Assembly (NCBI GenBank): GCA_000226015.1
Contig: JH153641.1
Span: 19,941-78,511, forward strand
From: Mnemiopsis leidyi
Lineage: Eukaryota > Ctenophora > Tentaculata > Lobata > Bolinopsidae
Length of the DNA stretch: 58,571 nt
Direction: 5' to 3'
The translations under genes were made by a program, and so were the position numbers. Under the pieces are notes generated by a model, which was not told the DNA's origin, made no database searches, and was given only the letters and a program-made list of their open reading frames with translations. This document shows, in pieces, positions 38,401-51,930 of this stretch (the first letter of the stretch is position 1; each line of letters starts with the position of its first letter).

Positions 38401-40367
38401 AGTCCGCTCGAACTAGTTTTTCGTCAACCTAAAAAGAGTGGCTGTCAGATCAGAACGTTGGAAAAGAGTGAGAGTTCTCCTATAAATTTAAACATAGGAA
38501 GTATAAGTGAGTCCTCTTTCACTTGCGCAGAATAATTCTGCTCGTATCATACATTTATACGTACCTCGATGACGTCTATGCTGGAGTAACTCTCATCCTG
38601 AGGTCGAGGATCAGGTAGGAGGAGATCGGGTGAAGTAATCTGATACCCTGCCCCTCCTCCCCCTCCCCCTCTGCTCCCCTCCTCCTCTCCCCCACTTCCG
38701 TTACTGCTAGGTTCTATAAACCCTGTGTCGTGGTCGCTGTGGTCGGAGTCCAGGACTGGAGTTTGTCTCTCTTGTCGTAAACTCTCTGTGATAGACAGAC
38801 AAATGGTTCTTAGAACGATATGAACTGTCGCGAACCATAGTTAGAAGAACACCTAACAACCATGATTGAGAAGTGATCATCGGAACCTCCGTGATGAATC
38901 TAGTAACTACGGAATCAGATTACACCTCTACCTACCGGTATGTTCGCACACAGATCTAGCCCAGTCTGTGATGATATCTTGTTTTGTCAGGACAGATTCC
39001 CCAGTGATAATATCTTGCTTGCTCAGAGCAGAGGACCTTGTCGTTTCTGGTGCGATGCCATCGTATTTACTCCGCAAGACTTCCAAGATACTAACCACCA
39101 CTTCGCGTTTCCCTCTGCGGAGATAAAACATAAGATGACCAATTTAGGTGAGTGTTTTAACGGGCGATGCGCGTCCACGATTCTTTGAATCTTAGTCATT
39201 ACGCTTCGCTCGAGGAGCAGGTGTGACGCGCGCGAAGCGATGACGGTAGGTTGTAAGCCTACAAGTGAGTGTTTAAAGTTGTAAGTTTGTCTGGGGTAAT
39301 TTGGATATATGTCATGTGTAGGTGAACCTGTGACGTCAGGTTGTCCGGCCTCGGCCTGAAGAATGTTGCAAAACACAATTTTAATTTTCTTGAATAATTT
39401 TCCTCCTTCATTAGGGTCTTAGTATCAAGTCACACACGATCTAGATGATGTCATGCCATCCTCCAAATCGGGCTACGAAAGGAAAAAGCCCGGCAAATTT
39501 TAAAATAGTTGAGATCATAATAACACATCCTTACCAAGCAAAGTATTGGAATTGAGAAAGTAAGGACGTGTATTATGTGAAGCTTATTCATTCCCGACCT
39601 AAAATTGGGTCAAACCACAAACTACGTAATCTTGAACCAACGACGACCATGTTTCCGGGTGAAATGGTTATTCCGACGAGCTGATCCGATATGTTGGTAA
39701 CATCACTTATGACGTTTGGAACAATCGAAACCTCAGTTTGTGGTAGTGGGGTAACTAAAATCCACGTAATTTCCGGTGAAAATTAACTAAATCTCTCACC
39801 TGAAGACGTCCAGAGGTTTGACGTCAATGTGAGTACCGTCAGCTGCCAGGCAGGTCAGCACACCCCTGATGTTCTCCAGAGAGTGCGACATGGTGGTGGG
39901 ACTGTCTGTAAACTTCTCCAGAGCTTCTGACACTGCTGTCTCGTTGTTGGTTAGCAGCAGAACTGTCAGCTCCATTAGAACCGTTCCTGACGATCGTGAT
40001 CAGGGTTTGGGATGGAGAAAGTAGGACCAACTTAGGGAGGGAAGATAAAAGATTGTGGGTTTGGAAAGGAGTGTGTGAAATTGGGGAAGGGCTTGGATAG
40101 GGTCGAGGGCAGAAGGGCCAGAAAGAGGAAACGAGGGTTCCAGCCAGTAAGACAACTGAAGCTGATAAGATGACTGAAGCAGAAGAGAGAAGGTGAATTT
40201 GAAGAGGAATAGCGTCATGATCGAGTATAAGTATAATGCTGAAAGCACCGTGATCCAGTGTTACATATTGTTGACTCACCATCGCAGAAGTCTTTGGAAA
40301 TGTCATTAACGGCTGCTGTTCGGAGCTTGGAGGTAACCCATTGTAGTAGACCAATGGAGGAGTCCAT
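32476..40367 (-). CDS. CH-domain plus LIM-like multidomain protein, 12 exons, last exon broken by a gap
   Basis: Coding order: 40280-40367, 39800-39986, 38936-39114, 38565-38785, 38330-38428, 37851-37956, 37006-37176, 36495-36708, 36162-36297, 35413-35619, 34879-35082, then 34588 to 32476 across a gap. Exons 1-11 give 604 residues in phase. Residues 1-112 form a calponin-homology domain (GLLQWVTSKL, KDFCDGTVLMEL, LENIRGVLTCLAADG) closest in feel to neuron navigators. A Gly/Glu-rich linker and an unassigned region follow. Exons 9-11 (422-604) hold three Cys/His modules: CADC...HLEC..C..C, CNKC...HRRQC..C..C and CQGC...HSLHC. They resemble LIM zinc fingers, but two have an extra residue in the middle pair spacing. 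A basic coiled stretch (EKRSERRREALRLRKEERER) and a long Ser/Arg/Pro-rich disordered tail end the protein. An actin- or microtubule-linked scaffold is inferred. Confidence 0.7.
32774..33192. other. Assembly gap with duplicated 121-bp edges
   Basis: Bases 32774-32894 and 33072-33192 are near-identical 121-bp copies on either side of a 177-N gap (32895-33071). They differ by a few substitutions and two compensating 1-bp indels. Each copy abuts the gap at the complementary end. In the CH-LIM frame the copy at 33072-33192 is shifted and stops early (at 33134), whereas the copy at 32774-32894 stays open to 32476. This looks like two unmerged haplotype contig ends, though a true tandem repeat is possible. 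Confidence 0.8.
35988..36228 (-). repeat. Tandem copies of an exon 3' end and splice donor
   Basis: Exon 9 of the CH-LIM gene ends at 36162 with TTGTCAAG|GTATGT. The exon tail plus donor recurs with donors after 36118, 36053 and 35988, 44, 65 and 65 bp apart. The full unit holds the codons for CGPACTKCGLPC, so each copy carries a zinc-ligand segment. Confidence 0.85.
36343..36475. promoter_or_regulatory. CRE-like ACGTCAC minisatellite in CH-LIM intron 8
   Basis: A full TGACGTCA lies at 36343. It is followed by five sites with CGTCAC at about 23-bp spacing, of which the later ones read TACGTCACGTT. It is a third array in the window built on the ACGTCA core. Function is inferred only from motif match. 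Confidence 0.45.
37162..37245 (-). repeat. Tandem duplication of an exon 5' edge and splice acceptor
   Basis: The acceptor of CH-LIM exon 7 (minus strand CTCCTAACATTTAGCAG|TATGTCCCC, exon start 37176) has a second copy about 47 bp upstream in the transcript, CTCCTAACATCTAGCAG|AATGTCCCC. Both look usable as acceptors. Confidence 0.8.
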
Positions 40368-41106
40368 GTGACATGCTTTTCTGTTAAACTAGAGAAGAAA
40401 ACAATGTTAAGACTCACTGGAAAAGAAATTTCTGTCAATAAGATTAACACACATTTTTGAGAGAATTTTACTAGAGGCGATATATTCTATTCTTAGAATC
40501 TAGCAATTAAAGAGTCTAACAATTATCAAATACTCGCTTTGCAGGTATAAAAAGTACAACGGAGCGAATCACAATCACGAAAAGCAATCTAGTCCAGCAC
40601 ACAAATATTTGGCGAGAGTTCAACCTCCTAGCCAGACAAAATACCACAATCCCCTATTGTCTGGTAAACGGGGCAGGTTAACATCAGACCAAATTGCTAT
40701 CTGACAGCTATTCTTCTATTCGATACCTATATAGCTTTACAGTTGCTCTAAATCGTTGTGACATAGTGAGGTCACTAGAATGAGGGAAATATAGTTAAAC
40801 GTCAACTCATTACAAATACAACACAAAAATAAAGTGTGACAGTTAACACTTATGGTAACTCTGATGTTAACGATAATTGTATTACCGTTGAAGCTAAACG
40901 CTAAAGTCTGAGAGGTGAGCACTGATCGAGACAGAACGGATGATAGCCGGGACTGGAGGACTTAAATTGAATGCGCTGCTGCTTGGTTCACTATCTAAAA
41001 TCGGAGACTGGTTTTACAATCATTCAATAGTAGGCGGGTTTCATCTCATTGTAGCGTGGGGCTCATCATGACCTAACTTTACAGGCGGTTACCAAACATG
41101 TCCAAA

Positions 41107-41138
41107 CAAGGTGTGATTATCAGGACAATCACACCTTG
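41107..41138. other. Hairpin with 12-bp perfect arms
   Basis: CAAGGTGTGATT and AATCACACCTTG flank an 8-nt loop, about 0.7 kb upstream of the CH-LIM start. Its role is unknown. Confidence 0.5.
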
Positions 41139-44100
41139 ATTGTCCGACATGGGAGATCGGTACCTAGAGTAAGTGTGATCTTGATATGCTAATGGATCTT
41201 TCGTAATGCCAAATGTCACACTCCAAATTGTCGTAATTGCCAGTGTACCACACTTTATCAGATGTCCGGTAGAAAAATTAATTTACATGCTTTTGTGACA
41301 GAATTGATGATGGAACAAACGGTCACAAGTCGTCGCCACATGTTCTCCGGCGGTAGCTCTTGATGGTGGTAATGAAGTTTTTTAAGTTCTTTGATATCTA
41401 ATCTCAAAATCTACTTGAATCTGGTCTCAGAAACTAGAAGTATACGTAACAACATAAAAGAAAAAACAAAACATTAGAGAGGCTATAACTACCGAGATGT
41501 CTCTACAAATAGAGAAGCAAACAACTAAAGGTATCAAATTGACAGACACGTATATAGCACAAAGGTTGTATCGTGGCAGTACAGTGCACCCTTCTGCAGG
41601 CGCACTCCGCCAGCCTCCGATCAGCCAATCAGTGCTCAGGATACGTTCGTTCAATCAATCAGAGGCCAGCTCGTACTTCCTAAACAGTGTTTACTTTCAC
41701 ATTTATAGTTCACACGCAGTTGTAATATCTGCATGGCAGTGCATCGAGTGAAGTGCCCCTGAAATTATTCATGTCAAGTAGTAATGGAGCTTGACGGATC
41801 ACTAATCGTTTTAAGGGCGTGTGAGAGTGCTGCATGATTAAAAATCTTTGCCTATCTGCGTATGTGAAACTATGTTTTAAGTCTTACTGCAAGCTCGAGC
41901 TTAAAGAAATGAATAACTTAGATGCGACGGATAGTTTAATATTTTAGATTTAGCATATTTGTTAGTATGACAGGTTAATTATTCATACTAATTCTATTTT
42001 GAGTCTGGGAATCTGATTGCGGTGTTCCTCTGCACGAAGGTTTAGGTTATCATTTTAATTTTATTGTACTGTGATGGTGAGTACAAGTAGTCATAATTGC
42101 AGGAAACCATATTTTTCAAAGTACCTTCCTCTGATGCACGTTTTAAAAACAACCAAGTCAGTTCGACCCTAAATTCGATAATGGATCCTAAAGAACCCAC
42201 AATGCAGTTCTAGTGAACCTCAGCAACAACACGAAAGTAGCAGATGTAGACACCTTCATCAAGTCACCGTTGGTGACCAGCACAAACCTAAACGAGTCCA
42301 TGTAAATATGTGGTTAATGTGGGATTGGAGCATTAAGTGTTCAAAATATCTGGCCACGTCCCAAATTCCCTGTCGCCCCCTGGAAGGGGGACCGGACACG
42401 ATAATTTCGCTGTAATCGGTAGCAAGTTGGGGCCTAACACAGAAAGAGAACTGCAAGTACAACTGCACTGTGAAATGGTGGCATCAAATACTGCAACCTT
42501 ACCATGTAAGAAGTTGGCTAGGTAGACTGCAGAGCAGGCTAACTTTCCACAGTTCAGAATGTCTTAAAGTCATGAAAAGGTGTGCCGAAACGACGTTTTG
42601 AAAACATCCAAATGTTTTGATTCTAAACAGCTCTAATATTTAAAAAATCTATGACATATTATTTTTTCCATAGAACTTTTACGAGTTAAGAGATTGTCCT
42701 GTCAACAATGTGGCTTATCACAAACGGAGGCTTATTTCCTACATTTCAAATCAATGGGAATTGAAATCCTAGCGTCGTAATGAGGTACGCTGCAGTAGAG
42801 CTGGAAGTAGAAAATGCAAATCCGGGAATCACGAAATACAGATCCTCACAACAAGACGATCGGATCTGATAATACAGGTAAAATATGCCAAGAATGAGAT
42901 ATATCAAGAAAATAAAATCATCATCAAGATATCGATTAGCTAGCTGTCTATCTTTGCAAACAAAGTAACCCTGATAGCTGGAGCGAGATATAACAGAGTT
43001 ACAGACAGTAACAACACCTAACTGTAACCTAACACACACGGGGCTCCTAGTTAGGTTATATAGGTAGTGGGGGGGGGGGGGGCCAGAGTGATAGCTTTAA
43101 GTGTGGAGAGAGGAATTACACCACGTCATTCTACACCGCCTGTCACAAAGAACTAGATATAACGTCACCCGGAGATACGATTTACTAAGTTAGGGTGTTG
43201 GATGAAATAGCTGTCAGGTACCGTGGTGTAATGGTGGGGGTAGAGGGAGATCTGTTACTCAGGGATACTGTAAAACGTATTAAACTTGGAGGGATTTGGG
43301 TATATTTATGTTGTTTGGGTCAGAAAATCACGTTTCCAAGAGACGATGTCTTTGTTCGTAAAAAATTACCTGGAGAAAGACAAACTTTCATAAACCACAA
43401 CATTTAGATTTTTAAGGTAAAGGGTGGAGCTTGATTTTAATAAATCACAATAATACAGACATACTTGGCCACGAAATAGTTTTTCAGGTTTACTCAGCAA
43501 GTTTGACTTTGTGGTAAATGGTAAAATTACGGCAAGCACAACATTTGCTGAAAAACGGTTGCCCTTCGAGGAATTTGGTGGAAGAGGTCAGAGTATTTAC
43601 CGAAGTATGGGAAATAAGTAGACACTGCAAAATACCACATGCATGATCTAAATGAGGATAATTTTTATCCTAAATATTATCCACGCTGCATGGGAGGACC
43701 CCAACGTTCGACAGGACGCAAAATATGACGTTATTGCTGCTGCTTACACATCTACACGACTACGTCAACCTTATTTGGCTCGGTCAGGTCTAAATTTTTA
43801 GAAGGATTAAGGAAATACCCCAACATACCATAATTTTATTCATTCTTGTTCGAATTTTTAAAACTTAATTCAAATAATTCTTACTCGTTTACAGGCTCTA
43901 TGTGTTCCTAAGAAACCAAATTATTATCATTAAAGCAATGAAACGTTAAGGAGAAAGAATTTTGTGGGACTATTGTAGGAAGAATTTAGCACGAATACGG
44001 CAGGGATTGCCATCCCTCATCTCATGTTCTCGGCGCTGGTCTCGTTTTCAGGGGCAATTCTCTTTTGAGTAGGCGCGACAAGCCTACTTAGCAAGTCAAG

Positions 44101-44797
44101 AATTTAAAACATGAATTTCTCATTTCATCATCAAGTAAATCAAAATGAAGTATCATCTCAAGTTCAAAACTATTCGGTATTTCTTCACGGAAGAATATTC
44201 CTTGCCAAGTCAATGGGATGGACCGTAATTAAGAGACTAAAATAATTATGACCAGAATATGTTCATTAATTACGAAATAACTTATTTATAATTATGACGT
44301 TCATTTTCGGCAACGTAAAAAGTAAGCGTCGACCGAACCACGAACTACCCGGATATACATTTCATAGAAAATAGAGTAGTCAAGCAGTAAGCAGTCTATA
44401 ACTCTATAAGTTGTAGGAATACAAACAAAAATTACTTAATATGAGTTTTTAACTCGAACTGAAAACCCTGACAATCTGAACATGAATGATTTAAAAGAAG
44501 GGAATGTTATAATGAACCATGAAGTCTCTCTCTCTCTCTAAAATGGTCACCGGCGCAGGCCTTACCTAAAAAGCTTTCTCACCGGGTCCCCAGAGTCCAA
44601 CTCCTGCTAGCTGGGTCTCAAGGACTCCCAATATAAACAATAAAAATACTAACTATAGAGATAAGACGGCAACAGACATGGGAGTCTAATGCTGTTGCAG
44701 ACCAAAAGATGCAAACCCAGAGGAGTAGAGAACGGGGCTCGTTACTAGACTGGGTAGGCAGGGACTATCTTCTGGCCCTGAGGGAACACGCATAAGC

Positions 44798-44807
44798 NNN
44801 NNNNNNN
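44798..44807. other. Assembly gap, 10 N
   Basis: Ten Ns of nominal size lie between GC-richer flanks. The real gap length is unknown. Confidence 0.99.
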
Positions 44808-45059
44808 ATCTCCAACAGTTCTTACTCTGGATGATCGCCCCGTATCTCGTTATCCTTGCTAGTTCTGGTACCTAGGATGTTAGTGGTACCTGGGGGACGT
44901 TATTCTTCCTGTGACTGTTAATTGCCTTGCTTATAATACTGCCGCATTGAGCGATTTATGTTCCGGAATGTTTCCTCATCAGTTAGTAGTGCTACCTATG
45001 ATAGTATATTGCATTATGTTGCACCTTTTCATTTATCCTGTGGTATTAGTAAATTCCGA

Positions 45060-45185
45060 ATATTTTAGGATTGGCGAGAACCTGCCGTAACAATGGGCAT
45101 GGCCCATTGCACCTCCCGTTTGCGCCACCCAGCCCGCACGGCGAGGACGTTCGGAGAGGATTTCGCGGGCCTGAACCATGAAGTA
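45060..45185 (-). mobile_element. GC-rich SINE-like patch
   Basis: On the minus strand it reads GCGGGCTGGGTGGCGCAAAC, sharing GGCTGGGTGG with the start of the SINE-like element at 25231. A palindrome AATGGGCATGGCCCATT sits inside. The base composition contrasts with the surrounding AT-rich DNA. Evidence is only suggestive. Confidence 0.25.
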
Positions 45186-48100
45186 TGCCAAAACGTACCA
45201 ACAAGTCCCTGTTTCAAGCCACTGCTAATATATTTTGTAAATTTCAGACCTAGTCCACGATCGTTCTAAAGATAGGACAAAAGTAAAATGAGTTGGAATA
45301 TTTGTTGCGTTTGCGTTGACGATTTAACAAATTAATCCGATTAGTGGTTGCAAATATCATAGATCATTAGCTTTGATCATGTCTGTTTCTGTTAGAGAAC
45401 TTGCAACTCTCCTAAATCGCAAGAACAAACTTCGTCAATCTCACAAATTATATGTGATTTTAGGCCTAATTCGTCCAATTTACTTAAACTCGAATCGAAT
45501 ATTGCTACTTGAGGCTGAGCGATAAAATGTAACCTCACCCAAGGCGAAGATCAAAACTCAGAATGACGAAAAAAAACTCTCGATGACGAAGGGTCTAAGA
45601 AAATGGGCCGCAAATATCTTGGTATTGCTGGCACTGCATTGCAAAATTTCGGGAAATTTCCTAATATTCTACGATAGCACGATAGAGTCTATTTCAGTGT
45701 TCTGGGGAATCGTCAATAAACTGACAATTCCTATTCAGCTTGCCCAGACTAATCTGAGGTGAGCCGGGCAAAAGTTCCAGCCATATTTAGTTCATTTCAC
45801 AAAAATGTAAAATCGACACATGAGTTGACGGAATCTACTAATTTGAATTTTTCTACCCGAAATATGAAACTAAGATTTTTATAGCCATAGCTGCCACAGA
45901 TCAGCGTACAGTTTCGAAAATAAATCATGGCTTATTCATGGTGTTAAATTTAGCTCAAAACAATTAGTGTTAAATTTAATTCAGAGAATCATATAAGAAA
46001 TTTCTAGGTGATCGTGATTATTTATTATCCTTTAAATACCACTATACCAGCAAAGTAGATGCATAACTGTATTTACCGCGAACATGCAGAATAATTTGCC
46101 TCGACAAAAAGTAACCACATCAAAATCGATAGATTTAATCATTAATCAACATGAGACACAATAGCAGCTCGGTAACCGTTAGACAACTCACATTTAACTC
46201 TGTGAGTGTGGAACAGAATTCGTTACACTGCTGGTTAGAACTTGTGGACTAAGAAATACTGTGACTTGTACATACGAGAAGCCGATTTAGAACATTCAAA
46301 TTAGCTACAAAGAGTAGGATCTGATTTAAGAATAAAAGTGAGCGAAGGTTGTGCAAATGGCTATCGACGAAGTCACCATTAGTCGAAGCGAACTGCAGTT
46401 CAAGCTTTCTGATGTTTCCCACACTGTTCATTGGTGGCTTTATTATTATCAATTGTTTGAAAAACCACTGGTAAATGTCGACGGAGCGATCAAAGCAATT
46501 TTCCACCAGCAGCCACGCGTTATCTTACCCAGTTACGCGTTATTACACGCAGTCATGCGTTATTGGTGGACTCACAACAAGAATGATATCCGGGCCCTAC
46601 ATTTCCTTTTGAGATCCTACAGTTAAAAAAAGAGAAAATTGATTTCCCACAAGTGCATCTACTTGTTATGCAGGCTCTCAATTCTCGTGTCATCAGGATA
46701 GACGAAAGAAAACACAATACTCAAATACTGCTCTACAATACTCAAATACCATGCTCTACTTGTTCAAGTTGAACTATAAAGTTAAAATCAGGTATTGTAA
46801 CATTAACAAGCCGGATAAGCTATTAACGCGGAAATGAATGGGTTTTAACCTTGTCAACTATTGGAGAGTATAGAGTACAGAGTACAGAGCCAACATGATC
46901 TACTCTGACAAATGTAGTCACACGAAGGCAGCGATCTGAAGATGCTCTCTGACTGTGATTAGGCTGGGAGCCGCGGGGACTGCGTGAGATTGACACGAGG
47001 AAGCTAGGGCGGGAGAGAGCTGTGCCTGGTGCTGAACAAGAACCGGGATCACTCTGCTCTCCTGCACCATGCTCACCGTGGACAGTTGAACTTCCCGTGA
47101 TCAGAGCAGACCTCGTGAAGTGCGTATAAAGTTGACAAGCACGGTCTGAGGGAGTCATGCTTGCCAAACATAAAGTAAGATAGCGCTGATATTATTGCCG
47201 GCATAATAAATACACGGAGGGACAGGTGGAAGTACTACTTGTGTGGTCAGACAAATTCATCTTATATTAACAACCTAGCGCAGTCACTATGATTTACCAG
47301 AGTTGTAAACTACTAAACTGTAAAGTGCCCCAGGTATCATGGTTTTCAGCTTATTTACAATCTAGCAGGTATCTTAGTTATGCTGAAAGTACAATTAAAC
47401 AACATAGAAAATTACACTTGAGTTAGTAGAACCTCCTTGGGTATCTTAGCCACTATAATAACCATTATAGCAAAAACTGAGGGTGTAGGAACGGACACGG
47501 CAGTAGATAATTCAAATCTTAAGTCACACTTATCATGGTCAGGTATTACCTAGGAAACATGCTGAACCAGGTACGAAATGATCACTAACCGACTAATAAA
47601 ACAGACATGAAAATGGCGATCACTGCATGACTGCATGAGCAACTGAACAAGTAAGAGACATCTTGAGAAACAAGTAAGAATCATCTCGAGAAACAAATAA
47701 GAAACAATTTGACTTTAAAGACATTATCTCCAAAACAGGGCTACGATAAACCGTATAGAAAATATTATTTGAGATAATACTGTTTTGTTGACAAAATGAA
47801 AGTGCGGTTGATTGTTATTTGAAGGAGGTCCTAAGACGAAGCCATTCTTGGAGCTGAAACCGACGAGAGAGAAATCACTCCGTGGGTGGTTCCTGGTTAT
47901 TCTGGGAGTGCACTCGAGAACATTTTACATTTAATTATGCAATCTCGCCAGGCTTCATGAACACTGGGTGTGAGGTTATGTGTTAGAGTTCCCGAATACT
48001 GGCACTTTGGGTAATTCCTGGTTTGAGCTTTGAAAAACCGCGACCGATAGGAAATTTAATATTTTCATGGTTAACTAGGTCAAAGGTCTAAAAATATCAA

Positions 48101-51100
48101 CGTAACAAACCTGATTAACTTTAATGTTGACGTGAGCAGCGCTGTGTCTGCAATATAGTATGTGATAAATTAAAGCAAAGAAAGGATACCGCTTTTTATT
48201 GAGCTAACTCGTGTGATGAGGTCCATTCAACTATGACTATGCGAAGTGTAGCTGTAAGCTATATGACTTGGGGGTGCTCATGGTATAAGGTATTGAATAC
48301 CAACTTTCTATTGAGTACCAGCTCTTTTAAACAATAAAGAAGAAGTTTGTGCAACTAGTTTTGCATTGCTCAGAATCATTTTTCGTGCATCAAGAATTTT
48401 TGTCAAAAATCGGTCGTCTGCGTCATGCTTTAAATTTAATCCATAATCCGATCCTAGAAAGATCTAAAGAAATTTAATTAAGATACAAACAATAAAAATA
48501 GTCAGACAAAGTCACACTGTGAGGATTGTTGGCACTTTAAAGCCATGAGTACGTGACTTCAGGTTCATCTGCAGGAACAATGAATTACACCGGGCACACA
48601 TTTATAGGGGTAGGTGGCTTTATTACTTCATATACATGTACGGCGTACTTATGGTTTCTTCGGCACTGTCTTGAGATTAAATTAATGGTGGTTAAAAACA
48701 TTTCCAACCGCCCGACTATACGACCACCAAGGTTTGCCTAGTTGGAGGAAGTTCACTATATAGTACGGGGTAGAGGATCTACTTTAATTATCCTATCAGC
48801 GTTTATGTCGAATTGATAGATTAACTCTAAAATAGGACCGAGGTAAACTGAAACCTGACAAATAGAATTACTCAAATTAGAAATACGAGGATTTAGAAGC
48901 CTCGAATGATATTCTGTGTCCCTGGATTTTAAAAAGGTCCTGTAATTCAGCAGAATTAACGCTGCTTGAGATGCTGTTATAGTGATAATTATGTAAATTA
49001 GCATCGATATAGATAGCTCTGTACACCAGCTTGTTTTTACTTAGAGTAGAGATCCCACTATATAGATACAAAGGTATCAAAGAATTAGAAAAATGATAAT
49101 TTTGAATGATTTAGTTGGTGGGAAGGATTAAATATTCTGTCACGATAGCAGAAATCTACCTCAGATGGGATGATATAGCAATATAGCATACGCAAGCACC
49201 ATCTGTCATAGCAATTAAGACATATTATTTCGACGTTTCATTCTGCTACCATCTGCCGCAAATCAACTGACAGAAATTATATATGTGCTGCTTGTATGCT
49301 TACAGGTGTTGAAACAACCTAACAGCATAGAACGTGAGAACGATACAATGATGCAGCATTGTCGGGAAAAGCAAAACTTTGTTAATTGTGCACCCTACAT
49401 TTTGTTAGGGTTACCAAACGTAATAATGATCTAAAGATAAATGGATAATCAATGACAATAAAACAACAAACGTGTCGAAATTAAGTTCATGCAATAATAC
49501 CTCAAATCACAAGGTTCATTTACTAAGCGTCTTTCATCATTAATATCCTGACAAACAACGCCGTAAAGACTGCCGAAAGTATGCATTGTAAGAGCCGTTA
49601 TGAGGGGTATAAATCCTCTAACTTACTGGTTCTCAGCATTATTGAGAGGTGTCATTGTAAAACAAAAACTTGGTGAGGCGGGGGAGCCAGGAGGCACTCA
49701 GGCAAATCAATATAAGGCTGTGAATCTGACCACAATCTACTTCATTAGTACTTTTGAGGCTGATCAGACTCAGAGTATGACATAGAAATACCGTGTGGTT
49801 TAATGTTCGACTTCTGTCGTCAGGTCACAGGTTCGCCCAAAAGAGGAGAAAAAAAGCAAAAATTATAACTCTGGTAAAAGTACAAGCTTGAAAAAAAGAC
49901 ACATGAGCGCTCAGGTAAACAGAAGAGATCCGCGAGTACAGCAGGATACAAGCCAATGAGATATGTATTGGACTAGTGTTAATCACGTGTAGACGCTACA
50001 AACGAGATTAATGAGAAAATACACACTATAGCCATGTATAACGGTGTACACTATTTAGGGGACCACTGCCTCAGTTTAGTCAATTTGAGGTTAGATCCTA
50101 GAGAGCTGGATGAAACAGAAATCAGCTTGGCTCGTAGGGCTGGGTTCGGACCTGGGACACAAAGTTGGGTTCGGTTACTACTTATTAGGGTCGTTCAGTC
50201 CTGAACTTTAAATACTCAATTCGATGAGGAATATAGCCAAATGAGATTTCAAAAATTTACAGACCTGCTTTATTTGCCGCTTTGGTCATTAGGAGGGACT
50301 TGCAACATCATCGGTACAGAAGATTGTATCTTGGCAAAAATAATTAGATTTCTGGCAATGTTTCAAGTTTAGAAACAGAATCGAAGTGAAAAGTATCCGT
50401 TATAATTTGTAAACGATTTTAAAAGAAACCGAAATTTCTTTGCTTTGATCGGTGCAACTATTGGCTTGTGATATTGATAACATTGACAACAGTTAAACCA
50501 AATGGTACAGCATTTTGGATCACAAAGTCAACAAAGCTTAATCGTTGACTTATAAGTCATGGCTATCATGGATGAAGCCTTGCAGTTTTATGAAAATTTA
50601 CAGGTTATATGCCTCATGAAGGTTCAACACTGGTAAATACTTGACGTTGCGTACAACTTTAAATCTAACCAAAAACGGTCTCCTGACTCCTCCTAACACA
50701 AGGTAGAAAGTTCCATTATGTTAGAACTTCTGTGTAACACTTGATGATGTCAAAGCTAAACGAGCAAGATGCAAGTAAACGTGAACTTCTAACTTTTGCG
50801 AACACTCAAAATCAAGCTATCAAGTCCCGGAGAGAATGGTATAAAATCTTCGTAGAGGAGCTATTATAGAAGGTGCGAAATTCCGGCCAACTTTGAGAAT
50901 CTAATTCTAGTGCTATAGAGTTTCAAATTGCGAACAACGCATGCCTTCATGCAGATTGAAGCTTTCAGTGGATACCGGGAGCTTCGGTCGGTGTTCTTTC
51001 AGCCGAGTAGATCTGAAGATCCCCCAGAGATCAAAGGGAGGCCAGCCTGTGTTTGCTCTGAAACTCATTTGTTCATTTCCGTCTAACGAGAATAAGCTAG

Positions 51101-51824
51101 TAGCAAATTCATTTGCCAATTCGTTCATTTATACCATTACCATATTAAGAAGATAAAATATAAAAGAAAAGTTAAACTTAAAAGAAAGGGGTATAAATCT
51201 AAAAATATCTAAATAAGGTTGGGTCCGTTTAGGCAAATCTATCTGTCCTCGTTTCTTTTAAATTCCCGGCTCATCAAATTGGTGACCGGAAACGAAAATC
51301 ATTCAAAGTAAACGCTGGGCAATCATCCTAAAACGCTCAAAACAGGGACATTCTATTAAATTATCCGATCGTCAAATTAATCTAGAACATGGACGTAATG
51401 GAAGGTTGCTGGACGAAAAATCAAAAGCTTCTTGTTCTGTTCCTGAATGATGACAAATTAAGAGTAACATACCACCGGAAGTCCGAGCAAACAAAGAGGA
51501 GCCAGCAACACTTATCGAGATGGGAGGTTCCCCAACACTCACACGAATTAGAGCCGAATTAGCTGTGTTTGCGGTCGGAATGCGGGCTGAATTTCCTCCA
51601 ATGTCATTGGTACTCATTGTGCTGCGGCCGTAAGGGTATCTTATTATCGTATATCCCGATATACATAACCAAATTAAATTTGACACCGACTGGTAACCAA
51701 CAGCAAGAGGAGTTCCCGCCCCATTTTCACATCATGAAAATCTGATTTGGGAAAGAGGAATTGTCTGTGTCGATACAAGTTGGCTGTTAGAAGGGATGGT
51801 GCTGCTCATAAGGAGTCATACAAC

Positions 51825-51930
51825 TTAACGATTTTAATGCAAATAGTAAATACAACTTAACGCGACTTTAATACAAATACAACTTAACGACTTTAATGCA
51901 AATACAACTTAACGACTTTAAATGCAAAGG
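51825..51930. repeat. Four-copy tandem repeat, about 26 bp
   Basis: Units of roughly 26 bp contain ACAACTTAACGACTTTAATG with small indels, in the gene-poor stretch. Confidence 0.7.

Noticed and set aside
39839-40450. 203-aa frame on the minus strand spanning two CH exons
   Set aside because: It reads through the intron in a different frame; the CH domain is only recovered by splicing 40280 to 39986.
46823-47167. 114-aa minus-strand frame
   Set aside because: It has no domain and no supporting splice partners; a donor-like CACG|GTGAGC inside makes a 5' exon possible but unproven.
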